This document shows positions 1 through 8,205 of a stretch of 64,000 bases of DNA, one piece after another. Position 1 is the first letter of the stretch. Each line of letters starts with the position of its first letter. The position numbers were made by a program, and so were the translations under genes. Under the pieces are notes generated by a model, which was not told where the DNA came from, ran no database searches, and saw only the letters and a list, made by a program, of their open reading frames with translations. The DNA is from Candidatus Promineofilum glycogenicum (lineage in GTDB: Bacteria > Chloroflexota > Anaerolineae > Promineifilales > Promineifilaceae), in NCBI GenBank assembly GCA_016707605.1, contig JADJHJ010000003.1, forward strand, positions 1 through 64,000, given 5' to 3'.

Positions 1-52
1 ATTGACCCGTTATGGTGGCGCGGCGGCGGCAAGCGAAGATAATTGGAGTGTT

Positions 53-418
53 ATGGAACCGAACCTCGTCCAATACATCCCCATCGCCGTCCTGCTGGGC
101 ATTGCTCTCTTCTTCGCCCTGCTGCTGCCCATCCTGTCATTGAGCCTGGGGCCGAAGCGGTTGGGGAAGCGGGCGCTGATGCCCTACGAGTCGGGCATGA
201 CGCCCATTGGCGAGGCCCAGCGCCGCCTGCCGGTCAAGTTCTATCGCATCGCCGTGCTCTTCATCCTGTTCGACGTGGACATCATCCTGCTGGTGCCCTG
301 GGCGGTCACCTTCCGCAACCTGGGCTACTTCGGACTGGCCATGATGCTCGTCTTCATGGTCATGTTCATCCTCGGCGACCTGTGGGTCTGGCGCAAGGGC
401 GTCCTCGAATGGGAGTAG
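53..418 (+). CDS. nuoA: NADH-quinone oxidoreductase subunit A
   Basis: Small membrane subunit of respiratory complex I, located where the peripheral arm meets the proton-pumping arm. The 121-residue product has the family's usual length, three predicted membrane helices (about 8-30, 63-83, 90-112) and the conserved acidic stretch FDVDIILLVPWA in the second helix. The ATG at 53 follows GGAG at 45-48; an in-frame TTG at 2 would extend it with no ribosome site. nuoB starts 38 bases downstream, so it heads the nuo cluster as seen here; what lies before it is outside the window. Confidence 0.96.
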   Translation: MEPNLVQYIPIAVLLGIALFFALLLPILSLSLGPKRLGKRALMPYESGMTPIGEAQRRLPVKFYRIAVLFILFDVDIILLVPWAVTFRNLGYFGLAMMLVFMVMFILGDLWVWRKGVLEWE

Positions 419-456
419 GGGGGGCAGATAGGGCCACCCCTGGAAAGGAGTTCTCA

Positions 457-939
457 ATGGGAATTGAGCAAAAGCTGGGCAATCTGGGGGTGGTGACGTA
501 CCGATTGGAGGACGTCGTCAACTGGGGCCGGACGAACGCCATGTGGCCGCTGCTCTTCGGCCTGGCCTGCTGCGCCATCGAAATGATGTCCTCGCAGGCG
601 GCCAACTACGACGCCTCGCGCTTCGGCATGGAGTTGAATCGGCCGTCGCCGCGCCAGTCGGACCTGATGATCGTCGCCGGCCGCGTCAGCCGCAAGATGG
701 CCCCCGTCATCCGCCGCCTCTATGACCAGATGCCCTACCCCAAGTGGGTCATCGCCATGGGCGACTGCGCCTCGTGCGGCGGCGTGTTCAACAACTACGC
801 CATCGTCCAGGGCGTCGATGAGATCGTCCCCGTCGATGTCTACGTCGCCGGCTGCCCCCCCCGCCCGGAGGCGCTCATCAACGGCATCATGACGCTGCAT
901 GAGAGCATTCGGGGGGAGAAGCTGGATAAGTGGAATTAG
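457..939 (+). CDS. nuoB: NADH-quinone oxidoreductase subunit B
   Basis: Peripheral-arm subunit carrying the terminal 4Fe-4S cluster N2, which passes electrons to quinone. The 160-residue protein shows all four expected ligands: the tandem C38-C39 (GLACCAIEMM), C104 in GDCASCGG and C133 in GCPPRPE. The start at ATG 457 is set by AAAGGAG at 444-450; the same frame is open upstream, but that part is out-of-frame reading of nuoA. The stop TAG at 937-939 shares its G with the first base of the repeat hairpin that separates it from nuoC. Confidence 0.98.
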   Translation: MGIEQKLGNLGVVTYRLEDVVNWGRTNAMWPLLFGLACCAIEMMSSQAANYDASRFGMELNRPSPRQSDLMIVAGRVSRKMAPVIRRLYDQMPYPKWVIAMGDCASCGGVFNNYAIVQGVDEIVPVDVYVAGCPPRPEALINGIMTLHESIRGEKLDKWN

Positions 940-1012
940 GTTCCAGGTTCCAGGTTCCAGGGGCCAGGGAAGAGCGTTCTTCCCTGGCCCCTGGAACCTG
1001 GCCCCTGGCCCC
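939..1012. repeat. Heptamer hairpin, GGTTCCA family
   Basis: Three tandem GGTTCCA heptamers, then GGGGCCA, a centre GAAGAGCGTTCTTC, and the complementary CCTGGAA/CCTGGCC heptamers. It fills the nuoB-nuoC gap, starting on the G of the nuoB TAG and ending just before the nuoC ribosome site. Similar copies lie at 9309, 14718 and 34479. Role unknown; it could act as an mRNA stem or processing site inside the operon. Confidence 0.9.
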
Positions 1013-1023
1013 TCGGAGTTGCC

Positions 1024-1599
1024 ATGACCCACGACGAACTGGTCGTCAAGATCATCAACGAAAACCTCCCCGGCGTGGTCGAGGAGGCGCGGGACTTTCG
1101 CGGCGAGCGGACGATTGTCGTCCCCAAGGCGCGGCTGAAGGACGTTTGCCGCCTGCTGCGCGACGACCCGGCCCTGCGCTACGACTTCCTGTCCGACGTG
1201 GTGGCCGACGACTACCTGCCCGACTACCCGCGCTTCGCCGTCAGCTACCACCTGCTGTCGATGCCCAACAAGCACCGGCTGCGCGTCCGCGTCTGGGTCG
1301 AAGACCCCGACGACGGCCCGGAGACGCTGGCCGAACTGTGGCCCATCGCCACCTGGCTGGAGATGGAGGTCTATGACCTGATGGGCGTGCGCTTCGCCGG
1401 CAACGGCAGCCTGCGCCGCCTCTTCCTGCCCGAAGACTGGCAGGGCCACCCCCTGCGCAAGGACTACCCCCTCGGCTACGAAGAGGTGCAGTTCTCGTTC
1501 AACTGGCGGGAGATTGACGCCAAGAAGCCGTATGCCAAAGTAGTGGTCCAGGTTCGGGTTCAGGTTCAGGAAGAGGTCTTCCCTGGCCCCGGCACCTAA
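1024..1599 (+). CDS. nuoC: NADH-quinone oxidoreductase subunit C
   Basis: 30-kDa-type peripheral-arm subunit that packs against NuoD. The 191-residue protein has the signature LEMEVYDLMGVRF (about 119-131) and HPLRKDYPLGYEE (about 143-155). ATG 1024 is preceded by GGAG in CTCGGAGTTGCC. The last 19 residues, from about 173 (VVVQVRVQVQ...), do not look like NuoC: they are translated from a GGTTCAG heptamer hairpin that has become the 3' end of the gene. nuoD begins 23 bases after the stop. Confidence 0.97.
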   Translation: MTHDELVVKIINENLPGVVEEARDFRGERTIVVPKARLKDVCRLLRDDPALRYDFLSDVVADDYLPDYPRFAVSYHLLSMPNKHRLRVRVWVEDPDDGPETLAELWPIATWLEMEVYDLMGVRFAGNGSLRRLFLPEDWQGHPLRKDYPLGYEEVQFSFNWREIDAKKPYAKVVVQVRVQVQEEVFPGPGT

Positions 1600-1605
1600 C
1601 CCCTG
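1545..1605. repeat. Heptamer hairpin overlapping the nuoC 3' end
   Basis: Degenerate tandem GGTTCAG/GGTTCGG units, the centre GGAAGAGGTCTTCC and a short complementary arm. It belongs to the same family as the intergenic copy at 939-1012 but is read as the C-terminus of NuoC, and the stop codon lies inside the right arm. Confidence 0.8.
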
Positions 1606-1622
1606 ATGAAAGGGAGTTTGCC

Positions 1623-2885
1623 ATGGGACTAGTACGAACACCGGCCCGCGACAACATCCAGGAATTGACCGTCGAAGAACTCCGCGCCAAGGTCGGCACG
1701 GGGATGGAGATTCTCGACGCCGAAGAGCACATGCTCCTCAGCATGGGGCCGCAACACCCCAGCACCCACGGCGTGCTGCGCCTGCTGGTGGAACTGGACG
1801 GCGAGACGGTCGTCAACCTCGCCCCCGACATCGGCTTCCTCCATACCGGCATCGAGAAGAACATGGAGTCCAAGCGCTACCTGCAGGCGCTGGTCATGAC
1901 CGACCGCATGGACTACCTGTCGCCGATGACCAACAACATGGCCTACATCATGGCCATCGAGAAGCTGCTGGGCATCGACATCACCCCCCGCGCCCAGACC
2001 ATCCGCATCATCCTGGCCGAACTGTCGCGCATCAGCAGCCACCTCGTCTGGCTGGGAACCCACGCCCTCGACCTGGCGGCCATGTCGGTCTTCCTCTACT
2101 GCTTCCGCGAGCGCGAATACCTGCTCGACATCTACGAGATGGTCGCCGGCCAGCGCATGATGGTCAGCTACTACCGCCCCGGCGGCCTGTGGCGCGACGT
2201 GCCCGACGAGTTCGTGCCCGCCGTGCGCCACTTCCTCGACTTCTTCCCGGCCAAGATCGCCGACTACGAAGCCCTGCTCGACCGCAACCCCATCTTCCTG
2301 GCCCGCACCAAGGACGTCGGCGTCATCAGCGGCGAGCAGGCCGTCGCCTGGGGCCTCAGCGGGCCGAGTATGCGCGGCTCCGGCGTCGACTGGGACAACC
2401 GGCGCGACATGCCCTACGGCGGCTATGAGCAGTACGACTTCGCCGTGCCCGTGGAGCAGGAGGGCGACGTCTACGCCCGCTACCGCTGCCGGATGCGCGA
2501 GTTTCGCGAGAGCCTGAGCATCGTCCGCCAGGCGCTCGACCGGCTGAAGCCCGGCCCGGTCAACATCGACAACCACAAGATCGTGCCGCCGCCGCGGGCC
2601 GAACTGGGCCGCAGCATGGAGGCCGTCATCCACCACTTCAAGCTGTGGACGGAGGGTTTCTGCGCCCCGGCCGGCTACGTCTACCACGTCATCGAATCCC
2701 CCCGTGGGGAGATCGGCTGCTACCTGCGCGGCGACGGCGGCAACAAACCGGCCCGCGTCCACTTCCGCGGCCCGTCCTACGTCAACCTGGCCTCCCTGCC
2801 GCTCATGGCCAAAAATCGCTTCGTGGCCGACCTGGTGTCGGTGATTGGGTCGATTGATATTGTGCTGGGCGAAATCGACAGATAG
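1623..2885 (+). CDS. nuoD: NADH-quinone oxidoreductase subunit D
   Basis: 49-kDa-type subunit forming the quinone-binding pocket with NuoB. The 420-residue product is full length: it has the quinone-site segment GPQHPSTHGVLR (about 42-53), the following HTGIEK motif, and the canonical C-terminus ending in GSIDIVLGEIDR. ATG 1623 follows AAAGGGAG. The stop TAG (2883-2885) again supplies the first base of the next repeat (GTTATCA). No disabling change is seen. Confidence 0.98.
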   Translation: MGLVRTPARDNIQELTVEELRAKVGTGMEILDAEEHMLLSMGPQHPSTHGVLRLLVELDGETVVNLAPDIGFLHTGIEKNMESKRYLQALVMTDRMDYLSPMTNNMAYIMAIEKLLGIDITPRAQTIRIILAELSRISSHLVWLGTHALDLAAMSVFLYCFREREYLLDIYEMVAGQRMMVSYYRPGGLWRDVPDEFVPAVRHFLDFFPAKIADYEALLDRNPIFLARTKDVGVISGEQAVAWGLSGPSMRGSGVDWDNRRDMPYGGYEQYDFAVPVEQEGDVYARYRCRMREFRESLSIVRQALDRLKPGPVNIDNHKIVPPPRAELGRSMEAVIHHFKLWTEGFCAPAGYVYHVIESPRGEIGCYLRGDGGNKPARVHFRGPSYVNLASLPLMAKNRFVADLVSVIGSIDIVLGEIDR

Positions 2886-2953
2886 TTATCAGTTGTCAGT
2901 TGCCAGTTGTCAGCGCGCTCTTGCTGACAACTGACAACTGATAACTGACAACT
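2885..2953. repeat. Heptamer hairpin, GTTGTCA family
   Basis: Tandem GTTATCA/GTTGTCA/GTTGCCA units, a centre CAGCGCGCTCTTGCTG, and the complementary TGACAAC units. It lies between nuoD and nuoE, and its last bases (CTGGAG) form the ribosome site of nuoE. The TTGTCAG unit resembles the heptameric STRR repeats described in heterocystous cyanobacteria. Confidence 0.9.
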
Positions 2954-2963
2954 GGAGAAGACC

Positions 2964-3497
2964 GTGCTAAGAGACAAATACGCCACCGAGATCGACGCCC
3001 TCCTGGCCCGCTTCCCGCAGCGGAAGTCGGCCGTGCTGCACCTGATGCACCTGGCGCAGAGCGAATACGGCTACCTGAGCGAAGAGGCCATGCGCGAAGT
3101 GGCCGACATCGTCGGCGTCGACGCCACCCACGTCCTGTCGCTGGCCGGCTTCTACTCGCTGTTCTACGAAGAGCCGGTCGGCCGCTACGTGCTGGAGGTC
3201 TGCAACGACCTGGCCTGCGCCCTGCGCGGCGCGGACGAGTTCGTGGACATGGCCTCGCGCAAGCTCGACATCCCGGTGGAGGGCACGACCAACGACGGCC
3301 TGTTCACGCTCAAGACGGTCATGTGCCTCGGCGGCTGCGACCGCGCGCCGATGCTCCAGTGCAACCTGAAGTTCTACGAGAACCTCGACGAGAGCAAGTT
3401 CGAGGCCCTCATCGCCGAACTGCGCGCCAAAGCCGCCGCCGACCCCGAACCGTCCGTCGTCGAGCGCATCATCGGCTATGTGGCACAGGTTTCTTAA
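2964..3497 (+). CDS. nuoE: NADH-quinone oxidoreductase subunit E
   Basis: 24-kDa-type thioredoxin-fold subunit of the NADH dehydrogenase module, holding a 2Fe-2S cluster. The 177-residue protein shows the ligands C80 and C85 (CNDLAC) and C121 and C125 (CLGGC). The start is GTG 2964 behind GGAGA, which is contributed by the repeat just upstream. The last residues (YVAQVS) and the TAA stop come from a CACAGG...CCTGTG palindrome, another repeat-derived gene end. nuoF follows after about 100 bases. Confidence 0.97.
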   Translation: MLRDKYATEIDALLARFPQRKSAVLHLMHLAQSEYGYLSEEAMREVADIVGVDATHVLSLAGFYSLFYEEPVGRYVLEVCNDLACALRGADEFVDMASRKLDIPVEGTTNDGLFTLKTVMCLGGCDRAPMLQCNLKFYENLDESKFEALIAELRAKAAADPEPSVVERIIGYVAQVS

Positions 3498-3583
3498 CCT
3501 GTGTCTTGTACGAATGTAGCACAGGATTCTTATCCTGTGCCCCGCCTTGCGCACGGCACAGGATAAGAATCCTGTGCTACATG
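3479..3583. repeat. CACAGGATTCTTATCCTGTG palindrome cluster
   Basis: Two palindromes: a degenerate one containing the nuoE stop (3483-3503) and a long stem whose arms are TAGCACAGGATTCTTATCCT... at about 3517-3540 and the complement at 3556-3580. The same word recurs inside nuoL (12028-12111). It sits directly before the nuoF start. Confidence 0.85.
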
Positions 3584-3595
3584 AAGAGAAAGAGT

Positions 3596-4882
3596 ATGGC
3601 ACACGTACTGCTGCGACATCGGGACATCGAAGACCTCCACAAGCTGGACGTCTACCGCAGGAACGGCGGCTATGACGGGCTGAAGAAGGCGCTGGGCATG
3701 ACCCGCGCCGAGGTGATCGACGTGGTCAAGGCCTCCAACCTGCGCGGCCGTGGCGGGGCCGGCTTCCCCACCGGCCTGAAGTGGAGCTTCATCCCCAAGA
3801 ACGCCCCGGAGACCTACGTCCTGATCAACACCGACGAGTCGGAGACGGGCACGTTCAAGGACCGCGAACTGATCGAGCGCAACCCCCACCAGGTCATCGA
3901 AGGCGCGCTCATCGCCGCCTACGCCGTCAACTCGCGGCTGGTGTTCAACTACATCCGCGGCGAGTACATGGACGCCGCCTGGGCCTTCGAGGAGGCGCTG
4001 CGCGAGTGCCGCGAGGCGGGCATCGTCGGCCGCGGCATCATGGGCAGCGACGTGGACATCGAGTTCTACACCCACTTCGGCGCGGGGGCCTACATCTGCG
4101 GCGAAGAGACGGCGCTGATCGAGTCGCTGGCCGGCAACCTGGGCCAGCCGTGGTCGAAGCCGCCCTTCCCGGCCGTCGAAGGGCTATATCGCAAGCCGAC
4201 GGTGGTCAACAACACCGAGACGCTGGCCAACGTGCCCGGCATCCTGGTCAACGGGCCGGACTGGTTCAAGTCCACCGGCACCGAGGACAGCCCCGGCAAC
4301 AAGATCGTCTGCATCAGCGGCCACGTCACCACCCCCGGCAACTACGAAGTGCCCCTGGGCACGACCTACCGCGAACTGCTGGCGATGGCCGGCGGCATGA
4401 AGGACGGCAAGGCGTTCAAGGCCATCCTGCCCAGCGGCGGCAGCGGCCCGATCATCACCGAGGACGCCCTCGACGCCGCCTGCAGCTACGACGGCCTGAC
4501 CCCTTTCCGCTCGGTCATGGGCTCGGCCTCGGTCATCGTCATGGACGAGACGACCGACATGGTCTGGGCGGCGCTGAAGATGATCCACTTCTTCCGCCAC
4601 GAGTCGTGCGGCAAGTGCACCCCCTGCCGCGAGGGCACGTTCTGGATGGAGAAGGTTCTCCACCGCATCTACGACGGCCACGGCACGGAGGCCGACATCA
4701 AGCTGCTGGAGAGCGTGGCCAACAACATGACCGGCAAGTGCCTGTGCGCCCTGGGCGAGTTCGCCACCAGCCCGGTGCTGTCGTCCATCCGCCACTTCCT
4801 GCCGGAGTACAAGGCCAAGGTCAGCACGGCCGCCCAGCAGGCAGCGCGGGAGAGCGTGCCGGTGGCGATGGTGGGGCGCTGA
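3596..4882 (+). CDS. nuoF: NADH-quinone oxidoreductase subunit F
   Basis: 51-kDa-type subunit that binds NADH and FMN, the electron entry of complex I. The 428-residue product has the nucleotide loop GRGGAGFPTG (51-60), the FMN segment GAGAYICGEETALIESLAG, and the N3 4Fe-4S ligands C338, C341, C344 (CGKCTPC) and C382. Two in-frame ATGs exist, 3581 and 3596. The second is preferred because GAAGAGAAAGAG lies just before it and the protein then begins MAHVLLRHRD; the first sits at the edge of the repeat stem. The choice alters only five residues. Confidence 0.97.
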   Translation: MAHVLLRHRDIEDLHKLDVYRRNGGYDGLKKALGMTRAEVIDVVKASNLRGRGGAGFPTGLKWSFIPKNAPETYVLINTDESETGTFKDRELIERNPHQVIEGALIAAYAVNSRLVFNYIRGEYMDAAWAFEEALRECREAGIVGRGIMGSDVDIEFYTHFGAGAYICGEETALIESLAGNLGQPWSKPPFPAVEGLYRKPTVVNNTETLANVPGILVNGPDWFKSTGTEDSPGNKIVCISGHVTTPGNYEVPLGTTYRELLAMAGGMKDGKAFKAILPSGGSGPIITEDALDAACSYDGLTPFRSVMGSASVIVMDETTDMVWAALKMIHFFRHESCGKCTPCREGTFWMEKVLHRIYDGHGTEADIKLLESVANNMTGKCLCALGEFATSPVLSSIRHFLPEYKAKVSTAAQQAARESVPVAMVGR

Positions 4883-4888
4883 GGAGTG

Positions 4889-4983
4889 GGTCAGTAGGTC
4901 AGTAAGACAGTAGGTCAGTAGGTCAGAAAGACAGTAAGAAGACGCTCTGAACTCGTCACTCGTCACTCGTAACCCGTCACTCG
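4889..4983. repeat. Chimeric tandem-repeat element
   Basis: The left arm is made of GTCAGTAG octamers (4889-4938), the centre is AAGAAGACGCTCTGAAC, and the right arm is made of TCGTCAC heptamers (4951-4983). The arms are not complementary and belong to two different repeat families found elsewhere in the window as matched hairpins (56420 and 41489/24029). It separates nuoF from the Uma2 gene. Confidence 0.85.
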
Positions 4984-4985
4984 AA

Positions 4986-5591
4986 ATGGCTACACAGGCT
5001 GTAACATCTCCGCTGATTATTGAGCGCCGCTGGACACAGACGGAGTTTCGACGCCTGCCCGAAGGCCCACCGTATTATGAACTGGAGGAGGGGGAACTCA
5101 TTGAGATGCCTCGGCCGCGTCGTATTCATCAAGCAATCATCAAGAAACTGCTGGTTGCCCTGGATCAGTATTTGACCAGGCAACCCATCGGCGATGTCTG
5201 GTCCGAAGTTGAAGTTGTGCTGTCTCCCACGCGCATTTACATTCCCGACTTAAGCTTCTTGCTGGCCGAGAATATGTCGCGCTTTGCCAATGACGATGAC
5301 GTTGCCATTCAGGGTTCGCCCGATCTGGTGGTGGAGGTCGTTTCCCCCTCTACGGCCCGGCGCGACCGCTCGCAGAAGTTGCGCGCCTATCAGCAGGCCG
5401 GCGTGCCCTGGTACTGGCTGGTGGAAACCGAACCGCTGCTCATCACCGAGTACCGGCACACCGCCGAAGGCTATCTGGTCAATCAGACGGCGGCCGAGAC
5501 ATTTGCCCCGGCCCTCTTTCCCGGCCTGACGCTGCCGCTGGCTGAGTGGTTTGCCGACCGCAAAGACGTTGAAGAGGAATCACATGAGTGA
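4986..5591 (+). CDS. Uma2 family (DUF820) PD-(D/E)XK endonuclease-like protein
   Basis: Uma2-family protein of 201 residues. It shows the restriction-like core: D88 in IPDLSF, then DLVVEVVSPST (113-123, with E117), then K131 in the RRDRSQKL helix, and the family's GVPWYWLVE strand. Family members are abundant in Chloroflexota and cyanobacteria; their biological role is unknown. It is placed inside the nuo operon between nuoF and nuoG, overlapping nuoG by 8 bases, and follows a repeat element by 2 bases without a recognisable ribosome site. Probably an insertion that travelled with repeats rather than a complex I gene. Confidence 0.92.
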   Translation: MATQAVTSPLIIERRWTQTEFRRLPEGPPYYELEEGELIEMPRPRRIHQAIIKKLLVALDQYLTRQPIGDVWSEVEVVLSPTRIYIPDLSFLLAENMSRFANDDDVAIQGSPDLVVEVVSPSTARRDRSQKLRAYQQAGVPWYWLVETEPLLITEYRHTAEGYLVNQTAAETFAPALFPGLTLPLAEWFADRKDVEEESHE

Positions 5592-8196
5592 TCTGGTCAA
5601 CCTGACAATCGACGGCGTAGCCCTGGCCGTCCCCAAGGGGACGCTGGTCGTGGATGCCGCCAAGAAAGTCGACATCGACATCCCGGTGTTCTGCTACCAT
5701 CCCAAGCTGGCTCCCGTCGGCATGTGCCGCATGTGCCTGGTGGAGATCGGCGTGCCGGTCATCGACCGCGCCACCGGCCAGCCGGCGCTGAACGCCGACG
5801 GCTCCCCCCGCCTCAACTTCGGCAAGGGGTTGCAGACCGGCTGCACCGTGACCGTCAGCGAGGGCATGGTCGTGCGCACCAACACCGTGCCCGTGACCGA
5901 CGCCCGCGAGGACATCATCGAGTTCCTGCTGACCAGCCACCCCCTCGACTGCCCCATCTGCGACAAGGGCGGCGAGTGCCCGCTGCAAAACCTGACCATG
6001 GCCTACGGCCGCGACGAGAGCCGCATGGTCTTCACCGAGAAGCTGAAGCTGGCCAAGCACGTGCCGCTGGGCGAGGTCATCTACCTCGACCGCGAGCGCT
6101 GCATCCAGTGCGCCCGCTGCACCCGCTTCCAGGCCGAGATCGTCGACGACCCGGTCATCGGCTTCCACAACCGCGGCCGCCGGCTGGAGATCGTCACCTT
6201 CTCCGAGCCGGGCTTCGATAGCATCTGGAGCGGCAACACGACCGACATCTGCCCCGTCGGCGCGCTGACCAGCGCCGACTTCCGCTTCGGGGCGCGGCCG
6301 TGGGAGCTGAACCCCGTCGCCTCCATCTGCCCCCACTGCCCCGTCGGCTGCAACACGACCATGAGCACCCGGCGCGAGGCGATCAGCGGCGGGCGCAACG
6401 TCATCAAGCGCATCATGCCCCGCCAGAACGAGTGGGTCAACGAAATCTGGATCTGCGACAAGGGGCGCTTCGTCCATCACTACGCCGACGACCCGGCGCG
6501 GCTGACACAGCCTCTCGTGCGGCGCGACGGCCGGCTGGAGCCGGTGTCGTGGGACGACGCCCTCGACTTCGTGGCCGGGCGCTTGCAGCAGAACAAGGAC
6601 GCCGTAGCCGGTGTGGCCGGCGACCGGCTGAGCAACGAGGACTACTTCCTCTTCCAGCGCCTCTTGCGCCAGGGGTTGGGCAGCGGCAACCTTGACCTGG
6701 CCGAGCGGCGGCTGGCCGGGGCGGACGTGGTGGCCCGCGTGGGCCTCAGCCGCGGCAGCAACCTGAAAGACCTCGGCCGCGGCGACGCCATTCTCGTCGT
6801 CGCCACCGATTTGCACCAGGAAGCGCCGCTGTGGTGGCTGCGCGTCAAGCAGGCCGCCGAGCGCGGCGCGACGCTGGTGGTGCTCAACGCCCGGCCGACG
6901 CGGCTGGACAAGTTCGCCCGCTTCGTGCGCCACTACGACGCCGGCGCGGCCCTGCCCGCCGTGCGCGAACTGCTGGCCCTGGCCCGCGTCGACACCGGCG
7001 ACCAGCCGGCCGACGCCGCCCAGGCCACGGCCAACGCGCTGATGGAGGCCAACAACCTGGTCGTCTTCTACGGCGCGGAAGGGCTGAGCTACGACCAGAG
7101 CGACACGCTGGCCCGGCTGCTGGCCAACCTGCTGCTGGTGAAGCGCGGCGACGACGCGCTCCCCTTCGCCGGGCGGCCCAACAACGGCCTGGTGGCCGTC
7201 GGCCGCCACGCCAACAACCAGGGCGCGCGCGACATGGGCATCCACCCCGCCCTCGGCCCCGGCCATAGCGCCGCGCCCAGCGCCGGGCTGAACGCCGACG
7301 AGATTTACGCCGCCGCCGCCGATGGCCGGGTGCGGGCGCTCTTCGCCCTGGGGGCCGACCCGGTGGGCGACGGGCTGATGGACGGCCGCGGCCAGTTGTC
7401 CTTCCTCGTCGTCCAGGAGCTGTTCCTGACCGAGACGGCCAAACTGGCCGACGTCGTGCTGCCGGCCCAGAGCTGGGCCGAGCGCGAGGGGACGTTCACC
7501 AACGGCGAGCGGCGCGTGCAGCGCTTCTACCCGGCCATCCCGGCCATGGGCCAGGCGCGCCCCGACTGGCAGATTCTGGCCCAACTGGGCGAGCGCGTCG
7601 GGCTGGGCAAGCCGCCCTTCGCCGCCAGCCTCGTCTTCAAGGAGCTTGCCGCCGCCGTGCCGCAATACGCCGGCATGGACTACCGCACGCTGGCCCAGGT
7701 GACGGAGCAGTGGCCCGTCGTCGGCGGCAGCGACCTGTACTACGGCGGCACGGCCTATGACAACCATCAGGGCCTCGGCCAGCAGACGGCCGCGGCGGCC
7801 GAGAGCGGCGCGGTGGAGAGCTACGACCTGCCGGCCGACACCCCGGCGGCGGCCAACCCGCCGCGCGTCGGCGCGGTCAACGTTCTGCCGGTGCGCGCCC
7901 TCTATACGCCGGGGACGCTCATCAACCTGACGCCCGTGTTGCGCGACCGGCTGGCCCGGCCGACGCTGCACCTGAATCCCGACGACGCCGCCGCGCTGCT
8001 GGTCGGTGACGGCGACGCGGTGGCCGTGGCCGCCGCTGGGCAGGCGAGCGGGGCCGTGGTTGAACTGGATGAGGACGCGCCGGGTGGGTTGGCGCTGTTG
8101 AGCGGCGTTGTTGTCGCGCGGGATGGTAGCCCGCGACAGGCGACGGTGCGTTCGGTCGTGGTGGAAGAGGCGGGATACCATCCCGCGCTACAATAG
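5584..8196 (+). CDS. nuoG: NADH-quinone oxidoreductase subunit G
   Basis: 75-kDa-type iron-sulfur subunit of complex I, 870 residues. Ligands are visible for the N-terminal 2Fe-2S cluster (C37, C48, C51, C87), the His-Cys cluster (H119, C123, C126, C132), a ferredoxin-like 4Fe-4S (C173, C176, C179, C223) and the extra N7-type set (C249, C252, C256), followed by a molybdopterin-oxidoreductase-like domain. ATG 5584 is preceded by GAGGAA inside the Uma2 gene; reading from 5551 is possible but unsupported. The last 30 residues are encoded by two CGGGAT palindromes (8112-8192). Confidence 0.97.
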   Translation: MSDLVNLTIDGVALAVPKGTLVVDAAKKVDIDIPVFCYHPKLAPVGMCRMCLVEIGVPVIDRATGQPALNADGSPRLNFGKGLQTGCTVTVSEGMVVRTNTVPVTDAREDIIEFLLTSHPLDCPICDKGGECPLQNLTMAYGRDESRMVFTEKLKLAKHVPLGEVIYLDRERCIQCARCTRFQAEIVDDPVIGFHNRGRRLEIVTFSEPGFDSIWSGNTTDICPVGALTSADFRFGARPWELNPVASICPHCPVGCNTTMSTRREAISGGRNVIKRIMPRQNEWVNEIWICDKGRFVHHYADDPARLTQPLVRRDGRLEPVSWDDALDFVAGRLQQNKDAVAGVAGDRLSNEDYFLFQRLLRQGLGSGNLDLAERRLAGADVVARVGLSRGSNLKDLGRGDAILVVATDLHQEAPLWWLRVKQAAERGATLVVLNARPTRLDKFARFVRHYDAGAALPAVRELLALARVDTGDQPADAAQATANALMEANNLVVFYGAEGLSYDQSDTLARLLANLLLVKRGDDALPFAGRPNNGLVAVGRHANNQGARDMGIHPALGPGHSAAPSAGLNADEIYAAAADGRVRALFALGADPVGDGLMDGRGQLSFLVVQELFLTETAKLADVVLPAQSWAEREGTFTNGERRVQRFYPAIPAMGQARPDWQILAQLGERVGLGKPPFAASLVFKELAAAVPQYAGMDYRTLAQVTEQWPVVGGSDLYYGGTAYDNHQGLGQQTAAAAESGAVESYDLPADTPAAANPPRVGAVNVLPVRALYTPGTLINLTPVLRDRLARPTLHLNPDDAAALLVGDGDAVAVAAAGQASGAVVELDEDAPGGLALLSGVVVARDGSPRQATVRSVVVEEAGYHPALQ
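8112..8192. repeat. GCGGGATGGTA palindromes at the nuoG 3' end
   Basis: One palindrome at 8112-8138 (TGTCGCG...CGCGACA) and a half-element at 8169-8192 ending GCGCTACA. They resemble the TGTAGCGCGGGTT element at 63730-63784. Both are translated as the NuoG C-terminus. Confidence 0.7.
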
Positions 8197-8205
8197 GAGT
8201 AGTTT

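Noticed and set aside
3323..3595. A longer NuoF starting upstream of the repeat
   Set aside because: The extra residues are out-of-frame nuoE and repeat translation; family NuoF proteins start near MAHVLL.
4886..4983. Tandem GTCAGTAG and TCGTCAC units as a minisatellite or telomere-like array
   Set aside because: They fit better with the paired-arm elements at other loci, sharing their units and core.
5479..8181. A 900-codon open frame on the minus strand opposite nuoG
   Set aside because: It is the antisense shadow of a high-GC gene; nuoG has all cofactor ligands and the minus-strand product has none of the marks of a real protein. Many similar shadows elsewhere were left out for the same reason.
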